A DNA stretch of 64,000 nt, from positions 310,001-374,000 of the forward strand of contig OX359191.1 in NCBI GenBank assembly GCA_947172415.1, in the 5' to 3' direction. The notes beneath the pieces are model-generated. The model was not told the origin of the DNA and did not search any database. It saw only the letters and a program-made list of their open reading frames with translations. Made by a program: the position numbers and the translations under genes. Positions 41,773 to 53,867 of the stretch are shown piece by piece. This stretch comes from Chondrosia reniformis. Taxonomy: Eukaryota > Porifera > Demospongiae > Chondrillida > Chondrillidae. Position 1 is the first letter of the stretch. Each line of letters starts with the position of its first letter.

Positions 41773-44700
41773 TTATGCAGGAGTTAGGTCATTCACTGCT
41801 GCATATACTCCATATTTGGTCAACACTTCATCTGAGAGAAAATTCTTTGTAAAACTGACACTCTTCTCCCACAACTGCTCCTGAAAATGTTCATTCCTAT
41901 AAAAGTATAGATGTATGAAGGTACGTATATGCTGGTGTATCATATAAACTTGGGGAGAATGCTGTTACAGACACTAAATTAACAATAAGCTGAATTAGTT
42001 TTTATTTGATAGGCAAGGTTAGAAACACACTCCTCATTGACATACCGTGCATCTCGGCTTGTGGAGGAGGGACTGCAGTTGTCATAATAAAAACACTGTT
42101 CACTGTTGAGGTCCGGATGCAAGGCTGCATGCAAAGTAGTACAGGCACCCTGCTGGGAATTCTTTACACGACCTGTGTGTATATATGATAATTAAAGATT
42201 TGCGTCACTCAGGAAATTATAATATAATTAGAGGATGTACCCAGGGATAAAGCTAAGAGAATAATAGGATGTAGGATTTACTAAAACTATCTCTGCTATA
42301 TTTTTAACATGTATAAATTACTTATACAGCAGCTAGATAACAATACTTGTGTGTGTGTATATACTGTATGTATAACAACAGAAACACAAGGTCAATTGCA
42401 ACTACGTATATAATTTACCAAACAATTTCCCTAAAATTGCAAAAAACATGGCTGGTACATGGTCCCTAAAGTTTCTACTGAGCTCAGTCTCCACCTAATG
42501 CATGGAATAGTAGAAATATATCAGATACTTGATTTCAGTGACAGTTAAATTTGAGAACAACAGTAGAAAATTAAACAAGACTACATTTACCATTCCTGGA
42601 TGAACAGCGCTGACAGTTACTCCATGTCCTCTAAGTCTTCTTTGCAGAGCTAGGGCAGTCATTAGCTAAATACACAGTCAATAAAGCATGTACATGCATG
42701 TCATCTTGTCTATAGTCATTGGTGACTAACATTGAAAAGTTTAGTACTTCCATATTGTTTAATTCTGCTGTAATTCTGTTCCCCCTGAAGCTGCTCGGGA
42801 TTGAAGGGGTAAGCCAGTTTATGACCAGCAGAGGAAACAAACACAATTCTTGCATCAGGAGCAGAGGACAACACAACAGGAAGCAATTCAAGTGTCAACA
42901 GGAAGTGACCAAGGTGATTAATCTGAAGTACATAGGAAAAACTTAAAGCTGAAGTACTTTACACTAGGAATTCTTTGTAAGGTTTCTGATATAATATATT
43001 AGACTTTACAGACAAGATCTCTAACTCAATTAGACAATGCTATTCATATATGTATACGTAATATAGTGCTGTAGTCCTTTTCGACATACTTGGAAATGCA
43101 ACTCACAACCATCCTCTGTTCTACCTACAAAACACAGAACATATATACTATAAGTAATGCTAATATATATAAATAATACTTATACAATACAACCATTACT
43201 GTGTATAGGTAGGGAAGATAATACGCCAAGGACTCACAGAAGATCATGCAAGAAGAAGACAAAGATTCCCAAGATCAAGAAAAAGACAAAGATTCTCAGG
43301 GTCACTGGTGAAGGGTGAAATTCCCAGAAACAGCGGTCTGGTCCAGTGGAGAGGAAGAGTAAAAGGATGGCCCAGTAGAGAAGAAGAAAAGTAAAGGAGA
43401 AACCTCTTGTATCCTCATCCAAAGCTCTTGTAGTTCCTTATACTCTAAATTAGACGTATACCATGTAAGAAAATTGGTGTATTGATTATATATTCATGCA
43501 TTCATGATGTGCACATGTACAAACAACATTTAGGCAAACAGGCTTTTGAACATTTAGTGCTAAAATAATTATATTAGACATGAAGGAGTGTTCAGTTTGG
43601 AAGATTGAGAGCTCCCACTGTATATACTTCACTTACACACACACATACCTTCATGAACTAGTGCTACTCCTGCGTTGTTTATGAGAAGGTGAATCGGAAG
43701 ACTTCGCTGTTTGAAGTCCACAGTAAATTGCTTCACAGACTTGAGAGAAGACAAATCTAGCTCCATAAACTCCACATTAATGGTTTTATCAGGTTGTGCA
43801 TTAGACACTTCTGTGTGCATCCGTAATATTGCCTGTATAGAGGATGTGGACACTTATTTAGCAATTAATGTCAGACTATTCAAGATAATATATATATGTA
43901 TTAGAATAAGGATTTCTTCTAACTGCATCAAACTTATCTTTGGAAAGGGTCATCTTTCCACTTTGGGAGCGTGTCACTGAAGAAGACCCCCAGGGTCGAA
44001 ACATCTGGCAGAAAGAAGAATCAGAAAAACTGCGTCTCTAGATGCTCCCAAAGTCGAAAGGTGACCCTTTCCAAAGATATGTAAAAGACCTACACAATCA
44101 ATACATTCCTATGCCCTCTCATACCTATACATCATAAATGGGCATACATATATACACAATACATTAAGTGGTCAATATATATAGACATACAGATAGATAC
44201 AGAAAATGATGGTTTCAAACTAACAACTATACATTCTGAATGAATAGAAGTTTTCAAATGAATACCCTTGGATCTATTCATCGACATACATTGTAAAATT
44301 CCTACAAGCCATATATATCTACCTACGTATACATTACATGATTTCATATGATTACTGTATGGAGTAGGTATATGGTTTAAAATATAATTGTCAGTTCAAA
44401 TGAAGACACTATTATTAGACCGAGGTCTAAAAACTAAGCTTGCATGCATTATTATTTGCTAGCTTAAGTTTCTTATGTATATGAGGTTAAAGCAAATAAA
44501 TAAAGCTTGTAAATAAACACGTCCTTCACTGGCTTCAGGTCCATTAGTGCAAAACTGGCAGATTTGTATTGTTCATACAAAGCTGCACCTTATCTTACAA
44601 TTTTATCGCTTAAATCTCAAGTTTACAGTTTACAAGTGTCATTGAACACAAGTGCGGTGCATACACATAGTACTCTACAGACAATACTCACATCTTTCGC

Positions 44701-44850
44701 TCTCTCTTCACTTCTGCATGCTATAATGACATGTGCTCCCAGTAGCGCTAGTCCTTTGGCTGTTTCGTAGCCAATTCCAGTGTTTCCTCCAGTAACAACG
44801 GCTACCCTACCGCTTTGGTTCACCTCAGGATAGGTCAATCTTCCTCCCAT
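41773..44850 (-). CDS. Short-chain dehydrogenase/reductase (retinol-dehydrogenase/WWOX-like)
   Basis: Exons about 44695-44850, 43650-43835, 43078-43130, 42715-42925, 42590-42668, 42030-42175, 41773-41900. Classical SDR motifs are intact: cofactor site TGGNTGIGYETAKGLA with ACRSEERA (Arg after the second strand favours NADP(H)), acidic LDLSSLKSV, LLINNAG, catalytic Ser in VSSAGH and the active-site pair Y-G-S-T-K, then VHPGMV. About 300 residues, normal for the family. It likely reduces or oxidises a lipid or retinoid-type alcohol/ketone; the substrate is unknown. The ATG at 44850 was chosen because it directly precedes the Rossmann fold. It is the only minus-strand gene in the array that I can support well. 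Introns hold a family-B element (43228-43480) and an inverted-repeat element (43936-44078). Confidence 0.85.
43228..43480 (+). mobile_element. Dispersed family-B element (plus orientation)
   Basis: Full-length-like copy with tandemly doubled 'aagacaaagattcyca' at the 5' side, hammerhead-like core at 43299-43344, purine-rich middle and the tail tcctcatccaaagctct ... ccatgtaagaaaattggtgt. It lies in an SDR intron. Confidence 0.7.
43299..43344 (+). ncRNA. Hammerhead-ribozyme-like core (family B)
   Basis: GGGTCA / TGGTCC can pair as stem I with wobble pairs. The core is CTGGTGA (one change from CTGATGA), stem II about GGGT..TTCCC, then GAAAC, a short loop and GGTC at the expected cleavage position. 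Confidence 0.4.
43936..44078. mobile_element. Inverted-repeat element with hammerhead-like loop (family A type)
   Basis: 35-bp arms (atctttggaaagggtcatct... and its inverse at 44043-44078) flank a centre with CTGAAGA, a GACC..GGGTC hairpin and CGAAAC on the plus strand (43974-44003). The arms differ from those at 8.6 and 9.4 kb, but the centre is clearly related. Confidence 0.6.
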
Positions 44851-45860
44851 GTCGCTTGTACGCACAGTAGATCCTATATTGCGCAAAATGTTAAGATGGA
44901 GTATTCTCGACTGTGACTACGTTACTCGTCCTATTTGAGTCATTTATACATCACCTCGTTTGGATTCGGGAGTAATTGACAAAGCCATTGTAGATAATAG
45001 GCCCAGTTAGTGCTTTTCATTCATTGGTTGATTTTTAATCATGGAAGCGACCTTTTGCAAAGTCGAGTTGAACTTCATGTAAGAGCCTGTCTACCTACAG
45101 GACTTCTTAACAGTATAATATAGCTACATAGGACATGTCATTGGACATTGAGATTCTTAGATCATATCTGAATATCATGCAAGGCTGTCAGTAGTATTAG
45201 CTACATGGTACCTACGTATACTACACATTGCAATCACTAATAATTGCACCATACTGTGCTTAAGCTAAATTTCGTCCTATAGCTACAAAATTTTAATAAT
45301 ATATCCCAGTAATGTTTCTCTATTCCCCCACTATGTAGAATCCTTTCAAGGAACTGATAGACTATTACCAGTGCCAGTTGTGTGAAAGTGCTTCTTGTGT
45401 GTAATTATAAGACACATGTGTCTGACTATGAACACCTGGCATAGCCATTTGTGCAGACATACATCAACACAGAAAACCATTAAGAGCCATTGATAGTAAA
45501 TAGTAGTGATACCAACAAAGACAATGCCAATAGACAGGAAGACCTCACCTTTGTAACACTAAATTTATAATTATACCTTACCCTATATATTAATACAATA
45601 ATAATACAAGTTTACTAATGTGACATGTGTATATATATATATAACTATAACTACATAAATCTTGTCAGCAAAAATATACAGTATGTATGAGGTACAGTAT
45701 GTTTAAACAAAGGGAGGTCTACACATGTATATATACATATGAATACATACAATCCCTAAACAATGTTAGAGCTATACTTATATAAGAGAAATCTACTTGA
45801 TAGTTATAGAGTCATATACCCTGGAAAATCTATATACAGTATGTTGATGATTGTTTAAGA
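44851..45860. other. Spacer between SDR and member D
   Basis: No gene supported; AT-rich with TATATA tracts. It is presumably the divergent promoter region of the SDR gene and the upstream region of member D. Confidence 0.5.
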
Positions 45861-48443
45861 ATGAAAATGAAGATGTTGCTCCAGTTTCTTGTAGTATTAA
45901 GTTTGGGAGAATTTGGTAGAGGTCAAACCTTTCCATCTTGTGTCGACATTTCTTCCACAGCAGGGTACGTATGTTCAGAGTCTGCAGCAGTTGTTATTAC
46001 ATCAGTGAAGCAGTTAATTTCTATATACACTTCTCTGTATTATAAAGTATAACTTTTATACGTATTCTATAATTTACTTTTCTCTTTTACTTACCACTGC
46101 AGGTTTGTAAATTGTGCAAATTGGCAGAGAGCGAGAACGAGTGAAAATTGCTTATTATTCCCTTTGGAGCTCCCTATTGTGACTGAACCTGATGGTACCA
46201 GGTTTATCTACAATGATGGCTACCTAGATGACATGTATGCCAACAGTGTTGTCTGTGCTTGGACTGTACGGGCTAGTGACGAATGCAATCAAGTATTCTT
46301 TCTAGCTCTCGATAAGGACTTCGATTCATCTGAACCAGATAATGGAGAGGATTGTGCAAATCGTGATAATTTGGCAGTGGAAAATTCCCGAGATAGTTAT
46401 TGTGGTGGAGCTAGCGCTAACCAGTGTGCTTCAGGAAGAAACTGCCTTGGTGTATTCCAAATAGCAAGATTAAGTATGATATTTTAGTAATATAGTAATA
46501 CACATGAAAAATCTAAGATACTACATGCTATATGCCTATTCTGTAAAAGAGCCTATAGGGGAACTAAACCTGAAGAGAGCTTTGGATGAAGATACAGGAG
46601 TCTTTTCTTCCTTCTTTTTCCTTCTTTCATCTTCTTCTCCACTGGGTCAGACAGCCGTTTCTGGGAATTCCACCCTTCATCAGTGATCCTGGGAGTTTTT
46701 GTCTTTTTCTTTATCTTGATCTTCTGTGAATCCTTGGCTCTCTATAATACACATATATGCCACACTAGTTGATCCATGTAAAGAGATGTGTTTGAGAAAG
46801 CTTATCAAGCATCAGCAACATGGAAGTACTAGTTTTGGACGTTTCCACCCCAGCTAGAGGTCTTCACTATATGCTCAATAAGGCTTCAGTCTCATTATGA
46901 TTACAACAAGCACTCCTTATCCTTTCAGAAATGTGTTTATACACATATAGGTATAATAAGTGGCTTCAATTTACTCATAATATGTGTACAGTACAAGCAT
47001 TGTATACTCTCCAAAGTACTAGGATCCTTGACAAGTACATGTATATATAGGTATAGGTACTGTATATACATATGTAAGTAGTGCATACTTTCATATATAT
47101 AGGCACATAGATGGTACATTATATATGCATACCTAGCATATATACATAATTGAGTGTTGTTGATCACATTATTACATTTTATTGTCTAAAAGACCTTTAC
47201 AGCTTCTGTTTCTATATTAAGATGAGAACTTGGTACTGAAGCTACGTACCGATGAATCCAACACAAGTCCGCACAGAGGCATACTTGGTGTGACCTTTGA
47301 GGTACCAGATCCAAATTGCAATAGTCGAAGAAGGAAGCGATCATCTCGTTATGATGACTATCTTGTGCCACCGAGGCCATACTGCCCCCAACATCAGAGT
47401 AGATATAAGAAGAGTTATTATCCACCGTCACCACATAAGTACTATTACTACAAGCCTCCCTGTGTACGTCAGCCCCACTACACACACTCTCACTAACATA
47501 CGCAAAGTAACATATACAATTACTGGTATATATATTTGTATTGTATAACTTGCACATATGACTATACAGAAATGGCATTATATATATATATACTCTGAAA
47601 TTTAAATGACTTACATAACAATACACATCACTCCTATATGTCTACTGATGTTAGGCATGTACCTACATACATTAGAAATGAACTATACTTTGTGTGTATT
47701 ATATGTATGACATTGTATAAGTATAGAATCTTTGAGGAGGCATGATCATTATATTATGAAACCTTACACAATGTTACTGTATATATATCTTTCTCCAAAC
47801 AGGAGTGTTTTGGAAGGTGTACAGGAAGGAATCAGGTAAGCTCAAATACTACCCAACCGCAAGTTGGAATTGGAACTATGTATCTAGTTCTCCTGTAAGG
47901 ATGTTCCTTTCCCCTTTGCAGGCAGAAGAAGCCAGATTAGCACTGTTGATCATACAGGATTCAACAGGATGGAAGGCATGGAAGTTTGTGAATTCCCCTA
48001 GTGAATTCCTAAGGGGTGTAGCAAGGCTAACTTTGCAGAACATTCGAGTATTCAACGCTACACTTCCCACAAGAGCGCAGATCTTGAATCAATCCTGTCC
48101 AAGTTTTATTCCACTGCCAGAACCCAAATTCCGCAGAACACATTATCCTACAAAAATTTACTATCCCAAGCCTCACTACAAGCCAACTACGCAATACACC
48201 AGACCTCCACCCACCACCAGATACACCAGACCACCGCCCACCACCAGGTACACCAGACCTCCACCCACCACCAGATACACCAGACCACCGCCCACCACCA
48301 GGTACACCAGACCTCCGCCCACCACCAGGTACACCAGACCTCCGCCCACCACCAGGTACACCAGACCTCCGCCCACCACCAGATATACAAGGAGGCCCTA
48401 CACTAACACACGCCAACCATATAGAAATCAGTACCCGCAATAG
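45861..48443 (+). CDS. Secreted CUB-like protein with TRPPPTTRY repeat tail, array member D
   Basis: Exons: 45861-45964, 46103-46473, 47222-47463, 47803-47835, 47922-48443. The signal peptide is MLLQFLVVLSLGEFGRGQ. CUB-like domain: FIYNDGYLDDMYANSVVCAW, FFLALDKDFDSSEPD, CANRDNLAVEN, YCGG, then LVLKLRTDE and GILGVTFEV. A strong furin-type site (SRRRKRSS) follows, then a Tyr/Pro/Lys-rich linker (YYPPSPHKYYYYKPPC). The Cys ends exon 3 and the tiny exon 4 reads E-C-F-G-R-C. The last exon has WKFVNSPSEFLRGVARL and FNATLPTRAQ, then eight TRPPPTTRY repeats (27-bp units) and a basic tail. High Pro/Thr/Arg/Tyr content suits an extended or O-glycosylated extracellular segment. A family-B element lies in intron 2. 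Confidence 0.8.
46508..46738 (-). mobile_element. Dispersed family-B element (minus orientation)
   Basis: Nearly identical to the copy at 50107-50348 and alignable with those at 33655 and 43228. It contains the core at 46644-46689 and lies in an intron of member D. Confidence 0.75.
46644..46689 (-). ncRNA. Hammerhead-ribozyme-like core (family B, best copy)
   Basis: Minus strand: GGATCA pairs with TGACCC (five of six) as stem I. Then come CTGATGA, stem II from GGG..CCC around a GGAATT loop, GAAA, a two-pair stem III (AC..GT around GGCT) and C as cleavage base (GTC). Core nucleotides are intact except for A opposite A at the base of stem II, where G-C is usual. Confidence 0.5.
46795..46880. 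mobile_element. Degenerate family-A hammerhead-like fragment
   Basis: Minus strand has TGAAGACC, a hairpin and GGAAACGTCC, flanked by gcttatcaagcatcagcaac, similar in words to the 9.4-kb element. Confidence 0.4.
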
Positions 48444-49037
48444 GTTGGTACAAGCCAATCCTTGAAAGGAAAAGAATATTATAAACACTACATACACACT
48501 CATATATACAGTATACCATATACTTGTATATATATATACCAGTCTTAGGAAAGATATATATAGTCACTTGCAATTGATGAAAATGAGTTTTAATTCAATT
48601 TTCCATGTCATCATAGTCTGTGCAACAGACAAAACACATAATTAAACAATTATATCATACATTTGAACCTAATTATAATGAAGCTACATACGTAAATGTG
48701 TTATGTGCAAATTGTCCTACTGTACATATATGTGTATATGAAATGTCTGAATCTTTTAAGTGCCTATGTATACCAGTATTTTAATATACATTTGGTGCTG
48801 TAGCTGTACATGTCAAATGGGATAATATGAAGCTCAACCTTTACAAGCCAACCACAGTAGAGAGTGTTTTAAGGCCTCTTGCTCTTGTACATCTTCACAT
48901 AATACATACTGTACGTATACGTATACTGTACGTGTATACATGGACTACACAGTTTTGCAATATAAACACTAATATGGGTGCTCAGAATCATTAAAGGATA
49001 TATGTATGTATATCCTTTAATGTTTGCATCTTACCAG

Positions 49038-49150
49038 GATGTAGAAACCATTTTGATTACCTTACTGGAATTAACCCAGGAATGTTCGGAAAAGGGATTC
49101 CTTGAAGAATATCCAATTGCAAAGAAGAATTCAAAGGCTATGACTTTACA
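49038..49150 (+). other. Orphan exon-like fragment
   Basis: After an acceptor-like ttaccag the frame reads DVETILITLLELTQECSEKG then FLEEYPIAKKNSKAMTLQNQ, with codon use unlike the surrounding AT repeats. I could not find flanking exons or a family. It may be a relic of a gene or part of an unannotated transcript. Confidence 0.3.
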
Positions 49151-50039
49151 GAACCAACTGTTTAATGCGTGTACACACATGCACTTATATACCATATATA
49201 TATATAAGATCCCACAAAATAGTTTCTATATAACTTCTCTGATATCCATGGCCACAGTCTAAATTCCCCATGCACAAAAATTATTACATACAAATCCCTA
49301 CAATTATAATATAAGCAAAATTATGTTGTATATATAAAAATGAAAGGTTAATATATAGATTATATATATACTGTCTGAAATCTGAAACATGTGATTCTTT
49401 ATGAGCCAATAATAATGCATCTTAACTTCATTTCATCCTATATATTTATTTCATAGTGTACATATATTATTGCATAATTATACATTTATAACTTATTGAG
49501 GCAAAACATGAAACTGAAACAAGTACTACATATAATAATTATATAATATAGAATACTATATATGTACACAGCACATAATGAAATTGAAATATGTACCTAT
49601 ATGTATATTTATATGAGTGATGGAGGAATAATTTGTCCAAAGCCTGAGCAACTTTGTTTGATTGAAATCATCAGCACTCTGTATCATATATTAGTGGCTT
49701 CCAACCATATAAACTATAGAAAAGGAAGCTTACAGTGAATACTTTCCCCTTCTAGTTGAACAGGATGCAGAAGTGGGAATCTTCCTTTCTGCACTAAAAC
49801 AGAAGCCTTTAACAAATGCTGAAACACTACATATACGTAAGTATTATCAAAGGAACTCCCTAATAGATATATACTGTATGTATATAATATATATAGTGTT
49901 CTATAGTGTTCTATACATACGTACATATATATAATATATATAGTGTTCCATATATATGACTAATCTAAGTAACAATCAAACCACAAGTATATAGTTACAA
50001 TCATCCTCAAATATCCTAAAGAGGGAAAAAACATGAAAG

Positions 50040-50110
50040 AAGCAATTGCTGGGAATCAAACCCAGGTCAGCTGGTGATGAACATCAGTGCAAATCATTGC
50101 TTACAACTGC
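50040..50110 (-). repeat. tRNA-like B-box fragment, possible SINE piece
   Basis: Minus strand contains CCTGGGTTTGATTCCCAGCA, a T-arm-like hairpin matching the pol III B box (GGTTcgAnnCC). No A box or full cloverleaf could be drawn. Confidence 0.3.
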
Positions 50111-50348
50111 ATGAAAAATCTAAGATACCATTTTCCTACATGCTATATGCCTATTCTGTAAAAGAGCCTATAGGGGAACTAAACCTGAAGAGAACTTTTG
50201 GATGAGGATACAGGAGTCTTTTCTTCCTTCTTTTCCCTTCTTTCATCTTCTTCTCCACTGGGTCAGACAGCCGTTTCTGGGAATTCCACCCTTCATCAGT
50301 GATCCTGGGAGTCTTTGTCTTTTCTTTATCTTGATCTTCTGTGAATCC
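50107..50348 (-). mobile_element. Dispersed family-B element with hammerhead-like core
   Basis: Copy nearly identical to 46508-46738; core at 50260-50305 with the same stem I, CTGATGA, GAAAC and GTC. The high identity of the two copies suggests recent spread or local duplication. Confidence 0.72.
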
Positions 50349-51284
50349 TGAATGAATGCATGTACAACAACACGTATAGAAATAGTGTATATCTTTTAGG
50401 TTGATCATCTTAAGTTGAGCCATCTGACACAGTTTGGCACATCGATATCATTTGTAGTTGTAATTCATCTATATAAAAGATATATATAAGTACATACACA
50501 AGTTCAATACAATTAGAAGAAATCTTTACTGCATATTATATAATTCTTTTAATACACTCCATATAAATGTGTGTCCAGTATATATCTATATAGTAGTGGT
50601 GTATTTGTATTTTGTATTACAATTTGCACTGTTTATATAATCAACCATACTGTACATGTGCATGGGTATATATAATAATAATATTCAAAAGATATATCTT
50701 TATGTATATAAAGATATTTCATTCGCCATAAACAGTCACCAATTAGAAGGAATTGATGACTAAGAACATATATATGATCATGACTAGACAGAGAAGTGTA
50801 TATTTGGTACATAGAGAATTTTCAAACATACACACACATACCCCATGCAGGAAATGCATTCCACATATAAGTGCATTATAAGGATGAAATATTTGTACTT
50901 GTGCCAGTGATTAACCTTTCTAGAATATTAGCTCCCTACACTGGCCAATATGTACAAATTATTACAGACCAAAGTCTAACTCTGTATACTGTATATTTAC
51001 ATATATAGAACAGTCTCATTAAAAATTATCGGAATTTCTAAATCATGTCTCAAAAATGCAATGTTTTTACACAATTTATAAAAGTAGACATATTAATAAA
51101 AATATGACAGTTGGAGTTAAGTGCACCAAGCCTTTATAGTGACTATGAGATATGATTGATATGATTAGCCAGGGTATAAGCAACTCTCATTTTTATTTCT
51201 AAATATTAAAATCCAATACTCAATCACGATATAACATTGAAGCTAATGCACATACTGTACTTATAGTTACATATACACATGGTC

Positions 51285-51400
51285 CAGTGGAGCAAAAGAA
51301 GATAGAGAAGACCCCTGTATCCTCATCCCAAGTTCTCTCAGTTTCCTTAATTTTTACAGAATAAGGGCATATATAGCATGCAGAAAAATGGTGTATTAGA
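51285..51400 (+). mobile_element. Partial family-B element (core missing)
   Basis: Begins at ggtccagtggag and runs through tcctcatcccaagttctct to gcatgcagaaaaatggtgta. It is 5'-truncated just after the point where the hammerhead-like cleavage site would lie. Confidence 0.55.
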
Positions 51401-51936
51401 TTAATTATATAATAGAGGACAGCCCTATATATTAATCCTCAGTGTGCATGTGCCAGAGACATTATTACATATATAGAAAGTTTGATCTGCAATCATTGTC
51501 TGTGTAGTATATATATTATAGAAACTGGCAATGTCTTAAAGAAGTATATTACATGACTACATTAATTGGGATGGGGTAATTTCTGACTCCATGGCCATAT
51601 AAGTAATATACACAAGGTAAGGTAACTCTTATTTGTTAGCATACAATAATTTGAATTAATGAATTCAGGTGTTTAGGATCATGACTGAGAAGGCTGCCTT
51701 TATGTATATATATGCTTTCTAGTGTGTACATCCAAACTGTCAACATAAGGAAGTCCATTTCCATACAAATGTACCATAATGTGATTATAAGTCTGCTGAT
51801 TGCCAGGTGTTAATGACCTTTCTGGTCGGCCCTACTGGTATATAAAATCACTAAAGCCTAGCTATTAACCAGTTAGAAACAAGCTATTGTATATAGACTG
51901 GGAGTATACAAAGAAGAGAACTGAACTGATTCAGAA

Positions 51937-53867
51937 ATGATTAAGTTACTAAAGCAACTGATTTATATTCACGTAATCCTATACACAGTGGTAGATTCTG
52001 AAAGCCAGCTTGATCAATTTGATATAGATGCCCAACCTTAGTAAGTATCTATTAGAAATGCTTGTATTATATATTTAAGACTCATTTTACCATAATATAT
52101 ATTCATACAGTATGTACACGCATACATATATGCTCTATATATATAGAGTAATTATATATGTAGCAGTTTATACAGATTATAATTGGTGTATATAAATACT
52201 AATTATGACTGTAGTATGGTTAGCTGTGCTCCAATCATTGACATTACGGATGAAGGTCAAGGGTTGGGACCAGTTATTGACGAAGTCTTCTACCCACAAA
52301 TGGGTGGTAGTGGGATGATCTACAGTATGAACTTTCAGGTTCCTCCATACTATTTTGATGGGTTAGTATGCTCTTGGAATATTCCAACTGATGACGGTTG
52401 TACTTGGTCATTCATACCAGTGAGGAAGGACTTTGATTCAGCTCCAGACCCATGTGACTGCTCTGAGACGGACCATTATGAAGTGGAGACTGGTAGCCAA
52501 TCCTTTACATACTGTGGATCACAGACTGATGTTTGCAATGTGCAAACATCTTCTACAAATATTGACCAACGATTTACTCTTTTTGCAGGTTGGTTAATAT
52601 TTTTAAGTTGAATATTTAAAATGTTTGTGTACATACTTTATGCTAAGTATTACCACAAATATATATGTATGGGCATTAAAAATGTTAAAAATATGTAATA
52701 TATAGGTATAGCCCATAGGTGAGGACTATAGCCGAAATGGTGTATAATAGATATGCCTGGGGCCCCATTATCAGCTCATTGCCATGGTAATGGGGTATTA
52801 AAGACGCCCATAAGTCGCTCTGTATATACATACATATGAGGTCCCTTGGTAGAATATATGTATTATACATACCATTATATATACGTATATAACTATATCA
52901 TACAGACGGTGATGGCTCAATTAAAGTGACAATGCGTTCAGATGATGATAACCAGAATGGAGTTGGATTTATTGGTATAGCACATTGTGGATCTTCCAGC
53001 AGGAAGAGGTCAATTTCTTCTTCCTGGAAAACTTACAGATTAAGTTGGACGGAGGCACAAGCTGAATGCAAGCAGGCCTGGACCAGTATGCAAAGTTCCA
53101 ACGACTATTACAACCCTCCAGAGAATACGATCCCTTGTGTAAGTGTATATTTTATACCTTGACAATCAATTAATGTACCATGCATGCATTATTAGGTGTT
53201 ATAGGAAATAACTAAGGTGGATTTTAAATTACATCAAAATACCATAACTTGAGTGTTACCACATGCACCATATTGCTTTCTACTTAATGGCTAATTGCCA
53301 TGCCATGACCATATATAGTATAGTAGTATATACACTAATTATTACATACTTGAACAATCTGTGATTTATATATTTATATATTTCTATCATGTATAGCATT
53401 GCAAGGGAGAATGTAATGTGAAATATGAATCACAATTAGCTATGGCTCTCGATGAAATCATTGGAGATAATTCTGGAGCTGTTGCCAAGAAGTTTGTAAA
53501 TTCTGAAAAAGATGTCCTAAGGGAAATATCAAGATTGTCTTTAGAGAACATCTGTCGATTTAATACTACAACACCTACATTTGCTCAACTCAACAGAGCT
53601 CAATGCCCAGACCCTATAAATACTTTTTCAAGGAATACCAGGCCCACCAGGCCCACCAGGCCCACCAGGCCCACCAGGCCCACCAGGACCACCAGGCCCA
53701 CCAGGCCCACCAGGCCCACCAGGCCCACCAAGCCCACCAGGCCAGCCAGGCCCACAAGGCCCACCAGGCCCACCTGTCCAAGCAGGCATGCCAGACCCAC
53801 CAGGCCCGCCAGGCCCACCAGGCCCACCAGGCCCAGTACAACAGCAATGCATACCCCTAAATATTAA
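51937..53867 (+). CDS. Secreted CUB-like protein with TRP-repeat tail, array member E
   Basis: Exons: 51937-52040, 52215-52588, 52916-53138, 53397-53867. The signal peptide is [23 protein letters not shown]-like part: [45 protein letters not shown], then [11 protein letters not shown] and [10 protein letters not shown]. The furin-like site is SSRKRSIS. The Cys at the end of exon 3 joins H-C-K-G-E-C; here the small exon and the last exon are fused. The C-terminal domain reads [20 protein letters not shown] and [15 protein letters not shown], then about 20 TRP tripeptides encoded by 9-bp DNA repeats and a stop. The TRP frame agrees with members C and D. The +1 frame of the same DNA would read collagen-like Gly-Pro-Pro. 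Confidence 0.8.
53630..53840 (+). repeat. 9-bp coding repeat (CCACCAGGC)n
   Basis: Codes (TRP)n in the frame of member E, (GPP)n in the next frame and (QAH)n in the third. GC content is far above the surroundings. Confidence 0.92.

Larger units (their letters stand above)
48444..51936. other. Intergenic spacer between members D and E
   Basis: AT-rich, no complete gene. It holds an exon-like fragment (49038-49150), a tRNA-like B-box segment (50040-50110), a complete family-B element and a partial one (51285-51400). Confidence 0.6.

Noticed and set aside
48176-48503. Gly/Val/Trp-rich frames on the minus strand
   Set aside because: Antisense of the TRPPPTTRY coding repeat of member D.
50040-50110. 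Possible tRNA gene
   Set aside because: Only a T-arm-like B box can be drawn; no acceptor, D or anticodon arm fits. Kept only as a SINE-like fragment.
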